A stretch of DNA of 64,000 nucleotides from Comamonadaceae bacterium (GTDB lineage Bacteria > Pseudomonadota > Gammaproteobacteria > Burkholderiales > Burkholderiaceae_C), in NCBI GenBank assembly GCA_009996515.1, contig JAACZV010000021.1, positions 1-64,000 of the forward strand, read 5' to 3'. Numbering within the stretch: the stretch's first letter is position 1; each line of letters starts with the position of its first letter. Position numbers and translations under genes: made by a program. The notes below the pieces were generated by a model. It did not search any database. It saw only the letters and a program-made list of their open reading frames with translations, and was not told the origin of the DNA. Shown here one piece after another: positions 41,886 through 51,575 of this stretch.

Positions 41886-42264
41886 CGCCTGTCACGCGCC
41901 GGCGACCCACCCCCTCGGCTTGCGGGGATGGCAGCGCGGGGCGGTCTGCCCAGAATGCCTTCACGGTCGCCGACACATTCGCGGCGACCCAGCCCCGGGA
42001 TCGCCAGACACCCGCCCGGGCACCATGCGCGGAGATGGCCGGGGGGCCGGGGACGCGCAGGGGTTGGGAAGAAGAGATCGTTCGAAGTGATTGGGCCGCT
42101 CCCGGTGGAGCGGCCCTCTTTTTTTGTCTGCGCACCAAGCTGTCGGCCGGCTTGCGGCGGTTACCTCCCCTCACCGAAGGCCGCTCCGGCCGGTCGGCAG
42201 GGCGGGGCGGACGGCGTTGAGCACGCAGGCCAGCCGTCGCTGACCGCCAGAAAGGAACCCGAAC
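41886..42264 (+). other. Gap after lpxC operon with structured, possibly non-coding RNA
   Basis: 379 bases without a convincing gene. It contains a GCCCCGGG/CCCGGGC stem (about 41993-42029) and a strong terminator at 42093-42125. The distance of 208 bases from the last stop to the terminator leaves room for a small RNA or a long 3' UTR. No clear promoter was found. Confidence 0.4.
42093..42125 (+). terminator. Strong rho-independent terminator
   Basis: A perfect 10-bp stem GGGCCGCTCC / GGAGCGGCCC with loop CGGT, followed by TCTTTTTTT. It ends the lpxC transcript or an independent small RNA. Confidence 0.9.
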
Positions 42265-42873
42265 ATGAAGACCTCCCTGATCGCCTCCGCCGCGCTGGCC
42301 CTGCTGACCGGTGCCGCCTTCGCCCAGAGCCCGGCCGCCGCGCCCCAGACGCCCGCGCAGGCGACCGTGCAGCGCGATGTGAACCAGCAGCAGCGCATCG
42401 AGAACGGCCTGCAGAGCGGCAAGATCACCACGCGTGAGGCCGGCCGGCTCGAACGCGACGAGGCCAAGGTCGACAGGCTGCAGGCCAAGGACATGAAGGA
42501 CGGCAAGCTCACGCCCGCCGAGCGCCGCCAGCTGCGCGCCGCGCAGAACCAGGCCAGCCGCGACATCAAGACGGCCGAGACCAACGGCGTCAACGGCAAC
42601 CCGCTGTCGGCCTCCAGCCAGCGCATGCAGGCCGACGTGCAGCGCAACGTGAACCAGGAGAAGCGCGTCGAGAACGGCCTGCAGACGGGCACGTTGACCA
42701 AACGCGAGGCCGGCCGCCTGGAGCAGGGCCAGGCCGGTGTGGACCGCAGCGAAGCGCATGCCGCCGCCGACGGCCACGTGGGCGCCGCCGAGCAGCGCCG
42801 CGTGCAGCGCGCCGAGAACCGCCAGAGCGCGCGCATCCATCGCGCCAAGACCCACGCCGCGACGGCCGGCTAG
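42265..42873 (+). CDS. Exported protein with two tandem 69-residue repeats
   Basis: 202 residues with signal peptide MKTSLIASAALALLTGAAFA. Residues 36-104 and 126-194 are duplicates offset by exactly 90 residues: RDVNQQQRIENGLQSG / RNVNQEKRVENGLQTG, then TREAGRLERDEAKVDR / KREAGRLEQGQAGVDR. Each unit is Arg/Glu/Gln-rich and helical. DGKLTPAERR in the first unit resembles a loose EF-hand loop; the second (DGHVGAAEQRR) has lost acidic residues. It is probably periplasmic; the function is unknown. AAAGGAA precedes the ATG. Confidence 0.8.
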   Translation: MKTSLIASAALALLTGAAFAQSPAAAPQTPAQATVQRDVNQQQRIENGLQSGKITTREAGRLERDEAKVDRLQAKDMKDGKLTPAERRQLRAAQNQASRDIKTAETNGVNGNPLSASSQRMQADVQRNVNQEKRVENGLQTGTLTKREAGRLEQGQAGVDRSEAHAAADGHVGAAEQRRVQRAENRQSARIHRAKTHAATAG

Positions 42874-42897
42874 GGGCGGCCCGGCGCCGGGCCGCAG
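42873..42897. repeat. Tail fragment of the dispersed hairpin repeat (copy H)
   Basis: A perfect 20-base palindrome GCGGCCCGGC|GCCGGGCCGC at 42876-42895, matching the tail of the dispersed repeat. It lies between two convergent genes and reaches almost to the carboxypeptidase stop. It could act as a bidirectional barrier, though no T run is present. Confidence 0.55.
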
Positions 42898-42898
42898 G

Positions 42899-44386
42899 TC
42901 AGGCGCCCAGGTAGCGCCGGCGCAGATGCGCCTCGAAGTGCGCCGGGTTCAGCGCCTCGCCGCTGGCCTGGTGCACCAGTTCCGGCGTCTCGTGGCGGCT
43001 GGCGGTTTGCCAGATGCGGGTCGCCAGCCAGTCGAACACGCCGCCCAGCTCGCCCGCGGCGATCTGCGCGTCCAGCTGCGGCTGCTGTGCGCGCATCGCC
43101 GCGAACCATTGCGCGGCATACATCGCGCCCAGCGTGTAGCAGGGGAAGTAGCCGAACAGGCCGGCCGGCCAGTGCACGTCCTGCATAGGCCCGTCCCTGT
43201 AGTTGCCGCGCGTGTCCAGGCCCAGCAGCTCGGCCATCTTCGCGTCCCACAGCGCCGGGATGTCGTCGACCTCGGCCTGGCCCTCGATCAGCGCCCGCTC
43301 GATGTCGAAGCGCAGCAGGATGTGGGCGGGGTAGGTGACCTCGTCGGCGTCCACGCGGATCAGGCCCGGCTGCACGCGCGTCAGCAGCTTGTGCAGATTG
43401 CCGGGCTCGAAGGCCGGCTGGTCGCCGAAATGCTTGACCAGCAGCGGCGCCAGCAGCCGCGCGAACGCCGGATGGCTGCCCAGCTGCATCTCGAAGGACA
43501 GGCTCTGGCTTTCATGGATGCCCATGGAGCGGGCGCGGGCGATGGGCTGTCCCAGCAGTTCGCGCGGCAGGTTCTGCTCGTAGCGGCCGTGGCCGGTCTC
43601 GTGGATGACGCCCATCAGCGCGGGCAGGAAGTCGTCCTCGCGGTAGCGCGTGGTCATGCGCACGTCCTCGGGCACGCCGCCGCAGAAGGGGTGGGTGCTC
43701 TCGTCCAGCCGGCCGGCGTCGAAGTCGAAGCCCATCAGCTTCATCGCGTCCTGCCCCAGCGCCTTCTGCGCGGCGGTGGGGAAGGGGCCCACGGGCGCGA
43801 TGACGGTCTCGCCCGCCTGCTTCGCGATGACGTCGCGTATCAGCCCCGGCAGCCAGCGGCGCAGCGGCGCGAAGGCCTGCTCGACGTCCGAACTGCGCAT
43901 GCCCGGCTCGTACAGGTCCAGCAGCGCGTCGTACCTGGACAGCCCCGCGCTTTGCGACAGCGCTTCGGCCTCCTGGCGGGCGATGGCCAGCACCTCGCGC
44001 AGATTGGGCGCGAAGCCGGCCCAGTCGTTGGCCGGGCGCTGCGTGCGCCAGGCATGCTCGCAGCGGTTGTTGGCCAGGCTCTTGGCCTCCACCAGCGCCT
44101 GTGGCAGCGCGTTGGCGGCCCGCCAGGCGCGGCGGATCTCGCGCAGGTTGGCGCGCTGCGTGTCGTCCAGCGGTTCGGCCGCGGCGGCCTCCAGCAGGCC
44201 GGGCAGGGCGGGGTCGGTGGCGAGCTGGTGCAGCAGCCCGTCCATCTCGGCCAGCGCCAGGCTGCGCGCCTCGTTGCCCTTGGCCGGCATGTTGGCGGCC
44301 TGGTCCCATTGGGCGATGGCCTGCAGATGGGCGAGGCGGTGCAGGCGCTGCTGGCGCGCCGCGAGGTCTTGGTAGGCGGATGTCAT
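42899..44386 (-). CDS. M32-family carboxypeptidase (Taq type)
   Basis: A 495-residue metallopeptidase, the standard length for M32. The zinc motif HETGH begins at residue 262 (IHETGHGRYEQNLP), followed by SMGIHESQSLSFEMQLG, the third-ligand region, and IRVDADEVTYPAHILLRFD. It removes C-terminal residues from peptides in the cytoplasm. The start is placed at 44386, where the family N-terminus (SAYQDLAARQQRLHRL) begins. It overlaps the upstream YqaA-like gene by four bases. Confidence 0.94.
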   Translation of the reverse strand: MTSAYQDLAARQQRLHRLAHLQAIAQWDQAANMPAKGNEARSLALAEMDGLLHQLATDPALPGLLEAAAAEPLDDTQRANLREIRRAWRAANALPQALVEAKSLANNRCEHAWRTQRPANDWAGFAPNLREVLAIARQEAEALSQSAGLSRYDALLDLYEPGMRSSDVEQAFAPLRRWLPGLIRDVIAKQAGETVIAPVGPFPTAAQKALGQDAMKLMGFDFDAGRLDESTHPFCGGVPEDVRMTTRYREDDFLPALMGVIHETGHGRYEQNLPRELLGQPIARARSMGIHESQSLSFEMQLGSHPAFARLLAPLLVKHFGDQPAFEPGNLHKLLTRVQPGLIRVDADEVTYPAHILLRFDIERALIEGQAEVDDIPALWDAKMAELLGLDTRGNYRDGPMQDVHWPAGLFGYFPCYTLGAMYAAQWFAAMRAQQPQLDAQIAAGELGGVFDWLATRIWQTASRHETPELVHQASGEALNPAHFEAHLRRRYLGA

Positions 44387-44880
44387 GACAACCAACTTTC
44401 GGGAATGAAGTACATCAGGGCGACGGTGAAGCAGATGAAGCGCAGGCCCTTGCCCAGCGCCATCCAGCCCACGCAGGGCCAGAACGGCAGCTTGAGCCAG
44501 CCGGCCACGGCGCACAGCGGATCGCCCACGATGGGCAGCCAGCTCAGCACGCAGGCCTTGGGGCCGAAGCGCTTCAGCCAGGCCAGCGCGCGCGGGTTGG
44601 GCGGCTCGCGGTGCCGGACGGCCTCGACCGCCTTCTCCGCGCCATAGCCGACCCACCAGCTCGTGGCACCGCCCAGGGTGTTGCCCAGGGTGGCGACCGC
44701 GATGACGGGCCAGAACATGCCCGGGTCGGCCTTGACGACGAGGAAGACAGCCGGCTCGGAGCCTAGCGGCAGCAGCGTCGCCGAGACGAAAGTGATGATG
44801 AAGACCGCCACCAGCCCCACCTGGGGCAGGGCCAGCGCGGCCAGCAGATCTTGGATGAGTTGAGCGAGCCAGGCTTCCAT
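44383..44880 (-). CDS. YqaA-type (DedA-like) inner-membrane protein
   Basis: 165 residues with four to five hydrophobic segments. Typical stretches are VFIITFVSATLLPLGSEPAVF and VATLGNTLGGATSWWVGYGAE, followed by RFGPKACVLSWLPIVGDPLC, which match the YqaA/SNARE-associated (DedA) family, thought to act as lipid scramblases or flippases. The start at 44880 was preferred to an upstream ATG because a -10-like CACAAT lies 6 bases before it and the membrane protein begins there. Confidence 0.85.
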   Translation of the reverse strand: MEAWLAQLIQDLLAALALPQVGLVAVFIITFVSATLLPLGSEPAVFLVVKADPGMFWPVIAVATLGNTLGGATSWWVGYGAEKAVEAVRHREPPNPRALAWLKRFGPKACVLSWLPIVGDPLCAVAGWLKLPFWPCVGWMALGKGLRFICFTVALMYFIPESWLS

Positions 44881-44886
44881 GGCGGC

Positions 44887-44892
44887 ATTGTG
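44887..44892 (-). promoter_or_regulatory. -10-like CACAAT 6 bases before the YqaA-like start
   Basis: On the minus strand CACAAT ends 6 bases before the ATG at 44880. No Shine-Dalgarno sequence is seen. Confidence 0.4.
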
Positions 44893-44921
44893 GTCCGGGC
44901 GGCCGGCCCGGCCCGGGTGGC

Positions 44922-44927
44922 TACAAT
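44922..44927 (+). promoter_or_regulatory. -10 TACAAT of the dusB-fis operon
   Basis: TACAAT ends 12 bases before the TTG start of dusB. The divergent promoter for the YqaA-like gene lies about 30 bases away. Confidence 0.5.
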
Positions 44928-44939
44928 GTCGCCTCATTT

Positions 44940-46004
44940 TTGAGCAGACCCCTCGTGCAAATCGGCCCCCACCTCCTCCCCAATGCGCTCTTCGTGGCGC
45001 CCATGGCCGGGGTGACGGACCGACCCTTCCGCCAGCTCTGCCGGCGCCTGGGCGCCGGCTATGCGGTCAGCGAGATGGTCACGTCGCGCAAGGAGCTGTG
45101 GAACAGCCTTAAGACCTCGCGGCGCGCCGACCACAGCGGCGAGCCCGGCCCCATCGCCGTGCAGATCGCCGGCACCGATGCGGCCATGATGGCCGAGGCC
45201 GCCGCCTACAACATGGACCGCGGCGCGCAGATCATCGACATCAACATGGGCTGCCCGGCCAAGAAGGTCTGCAACAAATGGGCCGGCTCGGCGCTGATGC
45301 GCAACGAGGCGCTGGCGCTGGAGATCGTCGAGGCCGTGGTGGCCCAGTGCGCGCCGCGCGGCGTGCCGGTCACGTTGAAGATGCGCACCGGTTGGAGTCT
45401 TGAGGAGCGCAACGCGCTGCGGCTGGCCCGGCTGTTCGAGGCCGCGGGCATCGCGATGCTGACCATCCACGGCCGCACGCGCGAGCAGGGCTACAAAGGC
45501 CTGGCGGAGTACGACACCATCGCCGCCGTGAAGGCCGCGCTGCGTATCCCGGTGGTTGCCAACGGCGACATCGACTCGCCCGAGAAGGCCCGCGACGTGC
45601 TGGCCTACACCCAGGCCGACGCGCTGATGATAGGCCGCGCCGCGCAGGGCCGGCCGTGGATCTTCCGCGAGGTGGCGCATTTCCTCGCCACCGGCGAGCA
45701 CCTGCCGGCGCCCACCGTCACCGAGGCGCGCGACGTGCTCATCGAGCACCTGTACGACCACTACGGCCTGTACGGCGAGTTGAGCGGCATGCGCAGCGCG
45801 CGCAAGCACATCGGCTGGGCCGTGCGCGGCCTGCCCGGCGGCGAGGCTTTCCGCCAGCACATGAACACGCTGGAACACAGCGAGCTGCAGGTGCAGGCGC
45901 TGCGCGACTGGTTCGACGAGCTCGGCCAGACCTTTGAGAGGCTGCCGCCCGCTGCGGCCGCCAACGACGACGAAGCGCTGGCCGACGAAGCCTGCGCCGC
46001 CTGA
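44940..46004 (+). CDS. dusB: tRNA-dihydrouridine synthase DusB
   Basis: A 354-residue FMN enzyme. It has NALFVAPMAGVTDRPFRQLC, the active-site cysteine in DINMGCPAKKVCNKWAG, KMRTGW, TIHGRTREQGY, and the FMN phosphate loop VANGDIDSP with IGRAAQGRPWIF. It reduces specific uridines in tRNA. It starts at TTG (44940) or possibly GTG (44955), which still leaves the whole domain. It precedes fis by 19 bases, the same order as in E. coli. Confidence 0.95.
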   Translation: MSRPLVQIGPHLLPNALFVAPMAGVTDRPFRQLCRRLGAGYAVSEMVTSRKELWNSLKTSRRADHSGEPGPIAVQIAGTDAAMMAEAAAYNMDRGAQIIDINMGCPAKKVCNKWAGSALMRNEALALEIVEAVVAQCAPRGVPVTLKMRTGWSLEERNALRLARLFEAAGIAMLTIHGRTREQGYKGLAEYDTIAAVKAALRIPVVANGDIDSPEKARDVLAYTQADALMIGRAAQGRPWIFREVAHFLATGEHLPAPTVTEARDVLIEHLYDHYGLYGELSGMRSARKHIGWAVRGLPGGEAFRQHMNTLEHSELQVQALRDWFDELGQTFERLPPAAAANDDEALADEACAA

Positions 46005-46023
46005 AACAAGAAAAGCTCCTGTC

Positions 46024-46275
46024 ATGAGTGCCCAGAAGAACACCCCCCCGTCCAACCCCATCGACGCCTGCGTGCGCGAGAACCTCGAAGCTTTTTTCAG
46101 CGACCTCGACGGCCAGGAGCCGCACTCCATGCACGAGATGCTGGTGAAGCTGGTCGAGAAGCCGCTGTTCGAGATCGTCATGCGCGAGGCCGGCGGCAAC
46201 CAGAGCAAGGCCGCGCAATGGCTGGGCATGAACCGCAACACGCTGCGCCGCAAGCTGACCGATCACAACCTGTAA
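46024..46275 (+). CDS. fis: Nucleoid-associated regulator Fis
   Basis: An 83-residue protein, slightly shorter than the 98 residues in E. coli because the N-terminal arm is reduced. The core helices (VRENLEAFFSDLDGQEPHSMH, given to 21 residues less one) and the C-terminal helix-turn-helix with NQSKAAQWLGMNRNTLRRKL are clear. It bends DNA and controls rRNA and many growth-phase genes. It is cotranscribed with dusB, which lets tRNA modification and growth control share a promoter. Confidence 0.94.
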   Translation: MSAQKNTPPSNPIDACVRENLEAFFSDLDGQEPHSMHEMLVKLVEKPLFEIVMREAGGNQSKAAQWLGMNRNTLRRKLTDHNL

Positions 46276-46335
46276 GACCTTGCGGGTTGGACCTTCGAGC
46301 GCAGCGAGAAGCTCCGATCCCAACCGACTAAGACC

Positions 46336-47916
<1,581 letters not shown>

Positions 47917-48332
47917 GCAGGGACCGAGCGGAGTCCCTGCGGACTCCGCGACGCCCTGCGAAGGACTCGCGCCCTGCAGGGCGCGAGTCATGATGCAAGC
48001 CCCTCGCCCGGTCTGGCCTGCTGAACGCGGCCAGCCCAGTCGGTCCCCGAGGGGACGGCGATGCTTGCGGCATTGAGCCGCAAGCACATCGCCCGAGGCG
48101 GGCCGGCTTGGGAACTGGCGTCGGACACAGGCAGTCCCTGCGGACTGCTTGTGCCTATGGAAGGCCATGGGCCTCTGGCCCATGGCAGGCCCGGCGCTCG
48201 GCCCGCAATGGGCTGAGACCCCTGTCACTTGCGGGACTAGACGCAGCCCTCTAGTCCAGGGCCTCACCCGTTGGTGAGGTCGGCGCTTGCGGTTAGCCTC
48301 GAAGAATTCGAGCAAGAACCGGAGAGCAGGCC
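47917..48332. other. Hairpin-dense gap between purH and the aldehyde dehydrogenase
   Basis: No gene is supported. Inverted repeats follow one another: GCGGAGTCC/GGACTCCGC (47928-47949), a perfect 26-base palindrome (47964-47989), a copy of the dispersed repeat, GCAGTCC/GGACTGC (48131-48148), GCCATGGGCC/GGCCCATGGC (48164-48186), GGACTAGA/TCTAGTCC (48234-48257) and CCTCACC/GGTGAGG (48262-48279). Confidence 0.8.
48001..48210 (+). repeat. Dispersed hairpin repeat, copy B, interrupted
   Basis: It begins CCCTCGCCC, with GGTCCCC/GGGGAC and the central stem at 48057-48093 (GGCGAT-GCTTGCGGC, loop ATTGA, GCCGCAAGC-AC-ATCGCC). After GGGCCGGCTTGGG the match breaks at about 48115 and resumes at about 48188 with GGCCCGGCGCTCGGCCCGCA. 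About 73 bases carrying two hairpins are therefore inserted in its tail. Confidence 0.8.
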
Positions 48333-49742
48333 ATGGACATCGCACTGCAGGAGCGCCTGCATCTGGCGCTGACGGCGCAGCGCCGCGCCTTCGAGGCCGA
48401 GCGCATGCCCAGCTACGAGGTGCGTCGCGACCGGCTGGAGCGGCTGCTGGCGATGACGCGCCGGCATGGCGAGGCGCTCGCGGCGGCGATGGCGCAGGAC
48501 TTCGGCCACCGCGCCCGGCAGGAGTCGCTGCTGGCCGACATCTTCACCGTCGAGTCCGGCGCCCGCCATGCGCTGAAATCTCTGCGCCGCTGGATGAAGC
48601 CGCGCCGCGTCGCGACGCCGCTGCATTTCCTGCCCGGCCGTAATGTGCTGATGCGCCAGCCGCTGGGCGTGGTGGGCGTCGTCTCGCCCTGGAACTACCC
48701 CTATTACCTGGCCATGGAACCGGCCGTCGCGGCGCTGGCCGCCGGCAACCGCGTGCTGATCAAGCCGTCCGAGCTGACGCCGGCCACCAGCGAGCTGATG
48801 GCGCGCCTGGTGGCCGAGCATTTCCGGCCCGAGGAGATGCAGGTCATCACCGGCGATGCCGAGGTCGGCAAGGCCTTCACGCAGCTGCCCTTCGACCACT
48901 TGTTCTTCACCGGCTCCACGGCCGTGGGCCGCCATGTGGCCCAGGCCGCGGCGAAGAACCTGACGCCGGTCACGCTGGAGCTGGGCGGCAAGTCGCCCGC
49001 CATCGTGGACCGCAGCTGCGATCTCGGCCTGACCGCCTCGCGGCTGGCCTTCGGCAAGCTCTTCAACGCCGGCCAGACCTGCGTCGCGCCGGACTATCTG
49101 CTGGTGCCGCGCGAGCTGGTGGAGCCGCTGAGCCAGCGGCTGCTGGCCGAGATGCGCCGCATGTATCCGCGCATCGCCGGCAATGCCGACTACACCAGCA
49201 TCGCCACGCCCCGCCACCATGCGCGGCTGCAGGCCTTGCTCGACGATGCGGCCGGGCGCGGCGCCCGCGTGCTGCGCACGCACGACGAGCAGCCCGAGGA
49301 CCGCCGCCTGGTGCCGGCCCTGCTGCTGGACGTGCCACCCGAGGCGACCGTGATGCAGGAGGAGATCTTCGGCCCGCTGCTGCCCATCGTCGGCTACGAC
49401 CGCGTCGACGAGGCGCTGGCCCATGTCAACCGCGGCGAGCGGCCGCTGGCGCTGTACTGGTTCGGCAGCGACACCGATGCGCGCGACCGCGTCATGCGCG
49501 AGACCCATGCCGGCGGCGTGACCATCAACGACTGCCTGTGGCATCTGGGCCAGGAGGAGCAGCCCTTCGGCGGCGTGGGCGCCAGCGGCATGGGGGCCTA
49601 CCACGGCGAATGGGGCTTCCGCACCTTCAGCAAGGAGAAGCCGCTGTTCATCCAGTCGCGCTTCGCCGGCACCCGGCTGTTCCAGCCGCCCTATGGCGCG
49701 ACCTTCGAGAAGCTGCTGGCGCTGCTGCAGCGCCTGGCCTGA
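48333..49742 (+). CDS. Aldehyde dehydrogenase (coniferyl-aldehyde dehydrogenase-like)
   Basis: A 469-residue NAD(P)-dependent enzyme. It has SPWNYPYYLAMEPAVAALAAG, the cofactor region FFTGSTAVGRHVA, the general base in LELGGKSPAIV, the catalytic cysteine in FNAGQTCVAPDY, and EEIFGPLLPIVGY. The short membrane-associated layout and PHFRPEEM-like region place it near coniferyl-aldehyde/fatty-aldehyde dehydrogenases. It lies 2 bases upstream of a GMC oxidoreductase, so the pair could oxidise an alcohol to an acid via the aldehyde. GGAGAG precedes the ATG. Confidence 0.9.
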   Translation: MDIALQERLHLALTAQRRAFEAERMPSYEVRRDRLERLLAMTRRHGEALAAAMAQDFGHRARQESLLADIFTVESGARHALKSLRRWMKPRRVATPLHFLPGRNVLMRQPLGVVGVVSPWNYPYYLAMEPAVAALAAGNRVLIKPSELTPATSELMARLVAEHFRPEEMQVITGDAEVGKAFTQLPFDHLFFTGSTAVGRHVAQAAAKNLTPVTLELGGKSPAIVDRSCDLGLTASRLAFGKLFNAGQTCVAPDYLLVPRELVEPLSQRLLAEMRRMYPRIAGNADYTSIATPRHHARLQALLDDAAGRGARVLRTHDEQPEDRRLVPALLLDVPPEATVMQEEIFGPLLPIVGYDRVDEALAHVNRGERPLALYWFGSDTDARDRVMRETHAGGVTINDCLWHLGQEEQPFGGVGASGMGAYHGEWGFRTFSKEKPLFIQSRFAGTRLFQPPYGATFEKLLALLQRLA

Positions 49743-49744
49743 GC

Positions 49745-51382
49745 ATGAGCGACAGCCTGCAATTCGACGAGACCCATGACGTCATCGTCATCGGCGGCGG
49801 TTCCTCGGGCTCGGCGCTGGCCGGCCGGCTCAGCGAAGACCCCGACACCCAGGTACTGCTGCTGGAGGCCGGCGCCGACGTGAACAACTGGCTGGGCACG
49901 GTGCCCACGGCCGCCGTGCTGATGGTGCCCAGCAAGCTGCACAACTACGCCTTCGAGACCGTGCCCCAGCCGGGGCTGGACGGCCGCCGCGGCTATGTGC
50001 CGCGCGGCAAGATGCTGGGCGGCTCGTCCGGCATCAACGCCATGGTCTACACCCGCGGCCAGCGCGAGGACTACGACCACTGGGCCGCCCTGGGCAACCC
50101 CGGCTGGGGCTGGAGCGACGTGCTGCCGTTCTTCGTGAAGAGCGAGGCCAACGACACGTTCGGCGCGCCGCTGCACGGCAGGGCGGGCCCGCTCAAGGTC
50201 AGCCAGCTGCGCACCGACAACCCGCTGCACCAGGCCTGGCTGGCCGCCGGGCGCGAGGCCGGCCATGCGATCAATGCCGACTTCAACGGTGACTCGCAGG
50301 AGGGCATAGGCATCTACCAGGTCACGCAGGATCGCGGCGAGCGCTGCAGCGCCGCGCGCGCCTATCTGCGCCCGCACCTGGGCCGGCCCAATCTGCGCGT
50401 GATGGTGCAGGCCCAGGCGCAGCGCCTGCTGTTCGATGGCCGCCGCGCTGTGGGCGTGGAGGTCAGAGTGGGCGGCCGGCTGCGCCGGCTGCGGGCGCGC
50501 CGCGAGGTGGTGCTGTCGGCGGGCGCCATCCAGTCGCCACAGCTGCTGATGCTGTCCGGCGTGGGCGATGCGGCCCAGCTGCAGGCGCTGGGCATCCCCG
50601 TGCTGCACCATCTGCCGGGCGTGGGCGCCAACCTGCAAGACCACCCCGACTTCGTGTTCGGCCTGCAGACCCGCAGCCTGCACAGCTTCGGCCTGTCGCT
50701 GCGCGGCGGGCTGGCCTTCTGGCAGGCCGTGCGCCGCTACCGCGCCGAGCGTCGCGGCATGCTGACCAGCAACTTCGCCGAGGGCGGCGGCTTCCTGCGC
50801 TCCAGCGCCGCGCAGCCGCGGCCCGACGTGCAACTGCACTTCGTCGTCGCCGGCGTGGAAGACCATGCCCGCAAGCTGCGCTGGGGCCATGGGCTGTCCT
50901 GCCATGTCTGCCTGCTGCGGCCGCGCAGCCGCGGCAGCGTGCGGCTGGGCGGCCGCGACGCCGGTGCCGCGCCGCTGATCGATCCGGCCTTCCTCCAGCA
51001 TCCGGACGACCTGGCGCAGATGGTGGACGGCTTCAAGCTCACGCGGGCGCTGCTGCACCAGCCGGCGCTGCGCGCGCACTGGCAGCGCGAGCTGTGGAGC
51101 ACCGAGACGCAATCGGACGCCGACATCGAGGCCTTGCTGCGCCGGCGCGTGGACACCATCTACCACCCGGTGGGCACGTGCAAGATGGGCCGCGACGCTA
51201 TGGCCGTCGTCGACGCCGAGCTGCGCGTGCATGGACTGCAGGGTCTGCGCGTGGTGGACGCCTCCATCATGCCCACCCTCGTCAGCGGCAACACCAATGC
51301 GCCGGCCATCATGATCGGCGAGAAGGCGGCGCAGCTGATGCGGGCCGCCGCCCGGCAGCCCGCGGTGGCAGGCCCGGCCTGA
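49745..51382 (+). CDS. GMC-family FAD oxidoreductase (choline/alcohol dehydrogenase-like)
   Basis: A 545-residue flavoprotein. The FAD dinucleotide fold is DVIVIGGGSSGSALAGRLSE. GMC signature 1 is GKMLGGSSGINAMVYTRG and signature 2 is SAGAIQSPQLLMLSGVG. The catalytic histidine is in YHPVGTCKMG and the C-terminal partner in GNTNAPAIMIGEKAA. It probably oxidises an alcohol to an aldehyde, which the neighbouring dehydrogenase could take further. BetA-type choline dehydrogenase is possible, but no betaine genes are near, so the substrate is open. Confidence 0.92.
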   Translation: MSDSLQFDETHDVIVIGGGSSGSALAGRLSEDPDTQVLLLEAGADVNNWLGTVPTAAVLMVPSKLHNYAFETVPQPGLDGRRGYVPRGKMLGGSSGINAMVYTRGQREDYDHWAALGNPGWGWSDVLPFFVKSEANDTFGAPLHGRAGPLKVSQLRTDNPLHQAWLAAGREAGHAINADFNGDSQEGIGIYQVTQDRGERCSAARAYLRPHLGRPNLRVMVQAQAQRLLFDGRRAVGVEVRVGGRLRRLRARREVVLSAGAIQSPQLLMLSGVGDAAQLQALGIPVLHHLPGVGANLQDHPDFVFGLQTRSLHSFGLSLRGGLAFWQAVRRYRAERRGMLTSNFAEGGGFLRSSAAQPRPDVQLHFVVAGVEDHARKLRWGHGLSCHVCLLRPRSRGSVRLGGRDAGAAPLIDPAFLQHPDDLAQMVDGFKLTRALLHQPALRAHWQRELWSTETQSDADIEALLRRRVDTIYHPVGTCKMGRDAMAVVDAELRVHGLQGLRVVDASIMPTLVSGNTNAPAIMIGEKAAQLMRAAARQPAVAGPA

Positions 51383-51522
51383 GGCCTGCGGGGCTCTGTC
51401 CACCCCCCTCGGATGAGCGGGTGGCCGGCGTGGTGCCGGCCGCCGCGGTGGGAAGTCTGCACGCGCCAGGCCCCCCTTCTTGAAGCCAGACGGCTTGCCG
51501 CCAGATCCGGGTTGCAAACTGT

Positions 51523-51555
51523 CATCAGCGCGCCCCGTGCCGGGCGCGGCTGATG
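51523..51555 (+). promoter_or_regulatory. Hairpin upstream of the TPR gene
   Basis: CATCAGC-GCGCCC / GGGCGC-G-GCTGATG, a 13-bp stem with one bulged base, 20 bases before the ATG at 51576. It may be a terminator without a T run for the upstream operon, or a 5' UTR structure. Confidence 0.45.
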
Positions 51556-51575
51556 CTGCTTGGCTGGAGATTGTC

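Noticed and set aside
46276..46335. Possible riboswitch or attenuator between fis and purH
   Set aside because: Only a 6-bp GGTTGG/CCAACC stem is present in 60 bases. That is too little to support a regulatory RNA.
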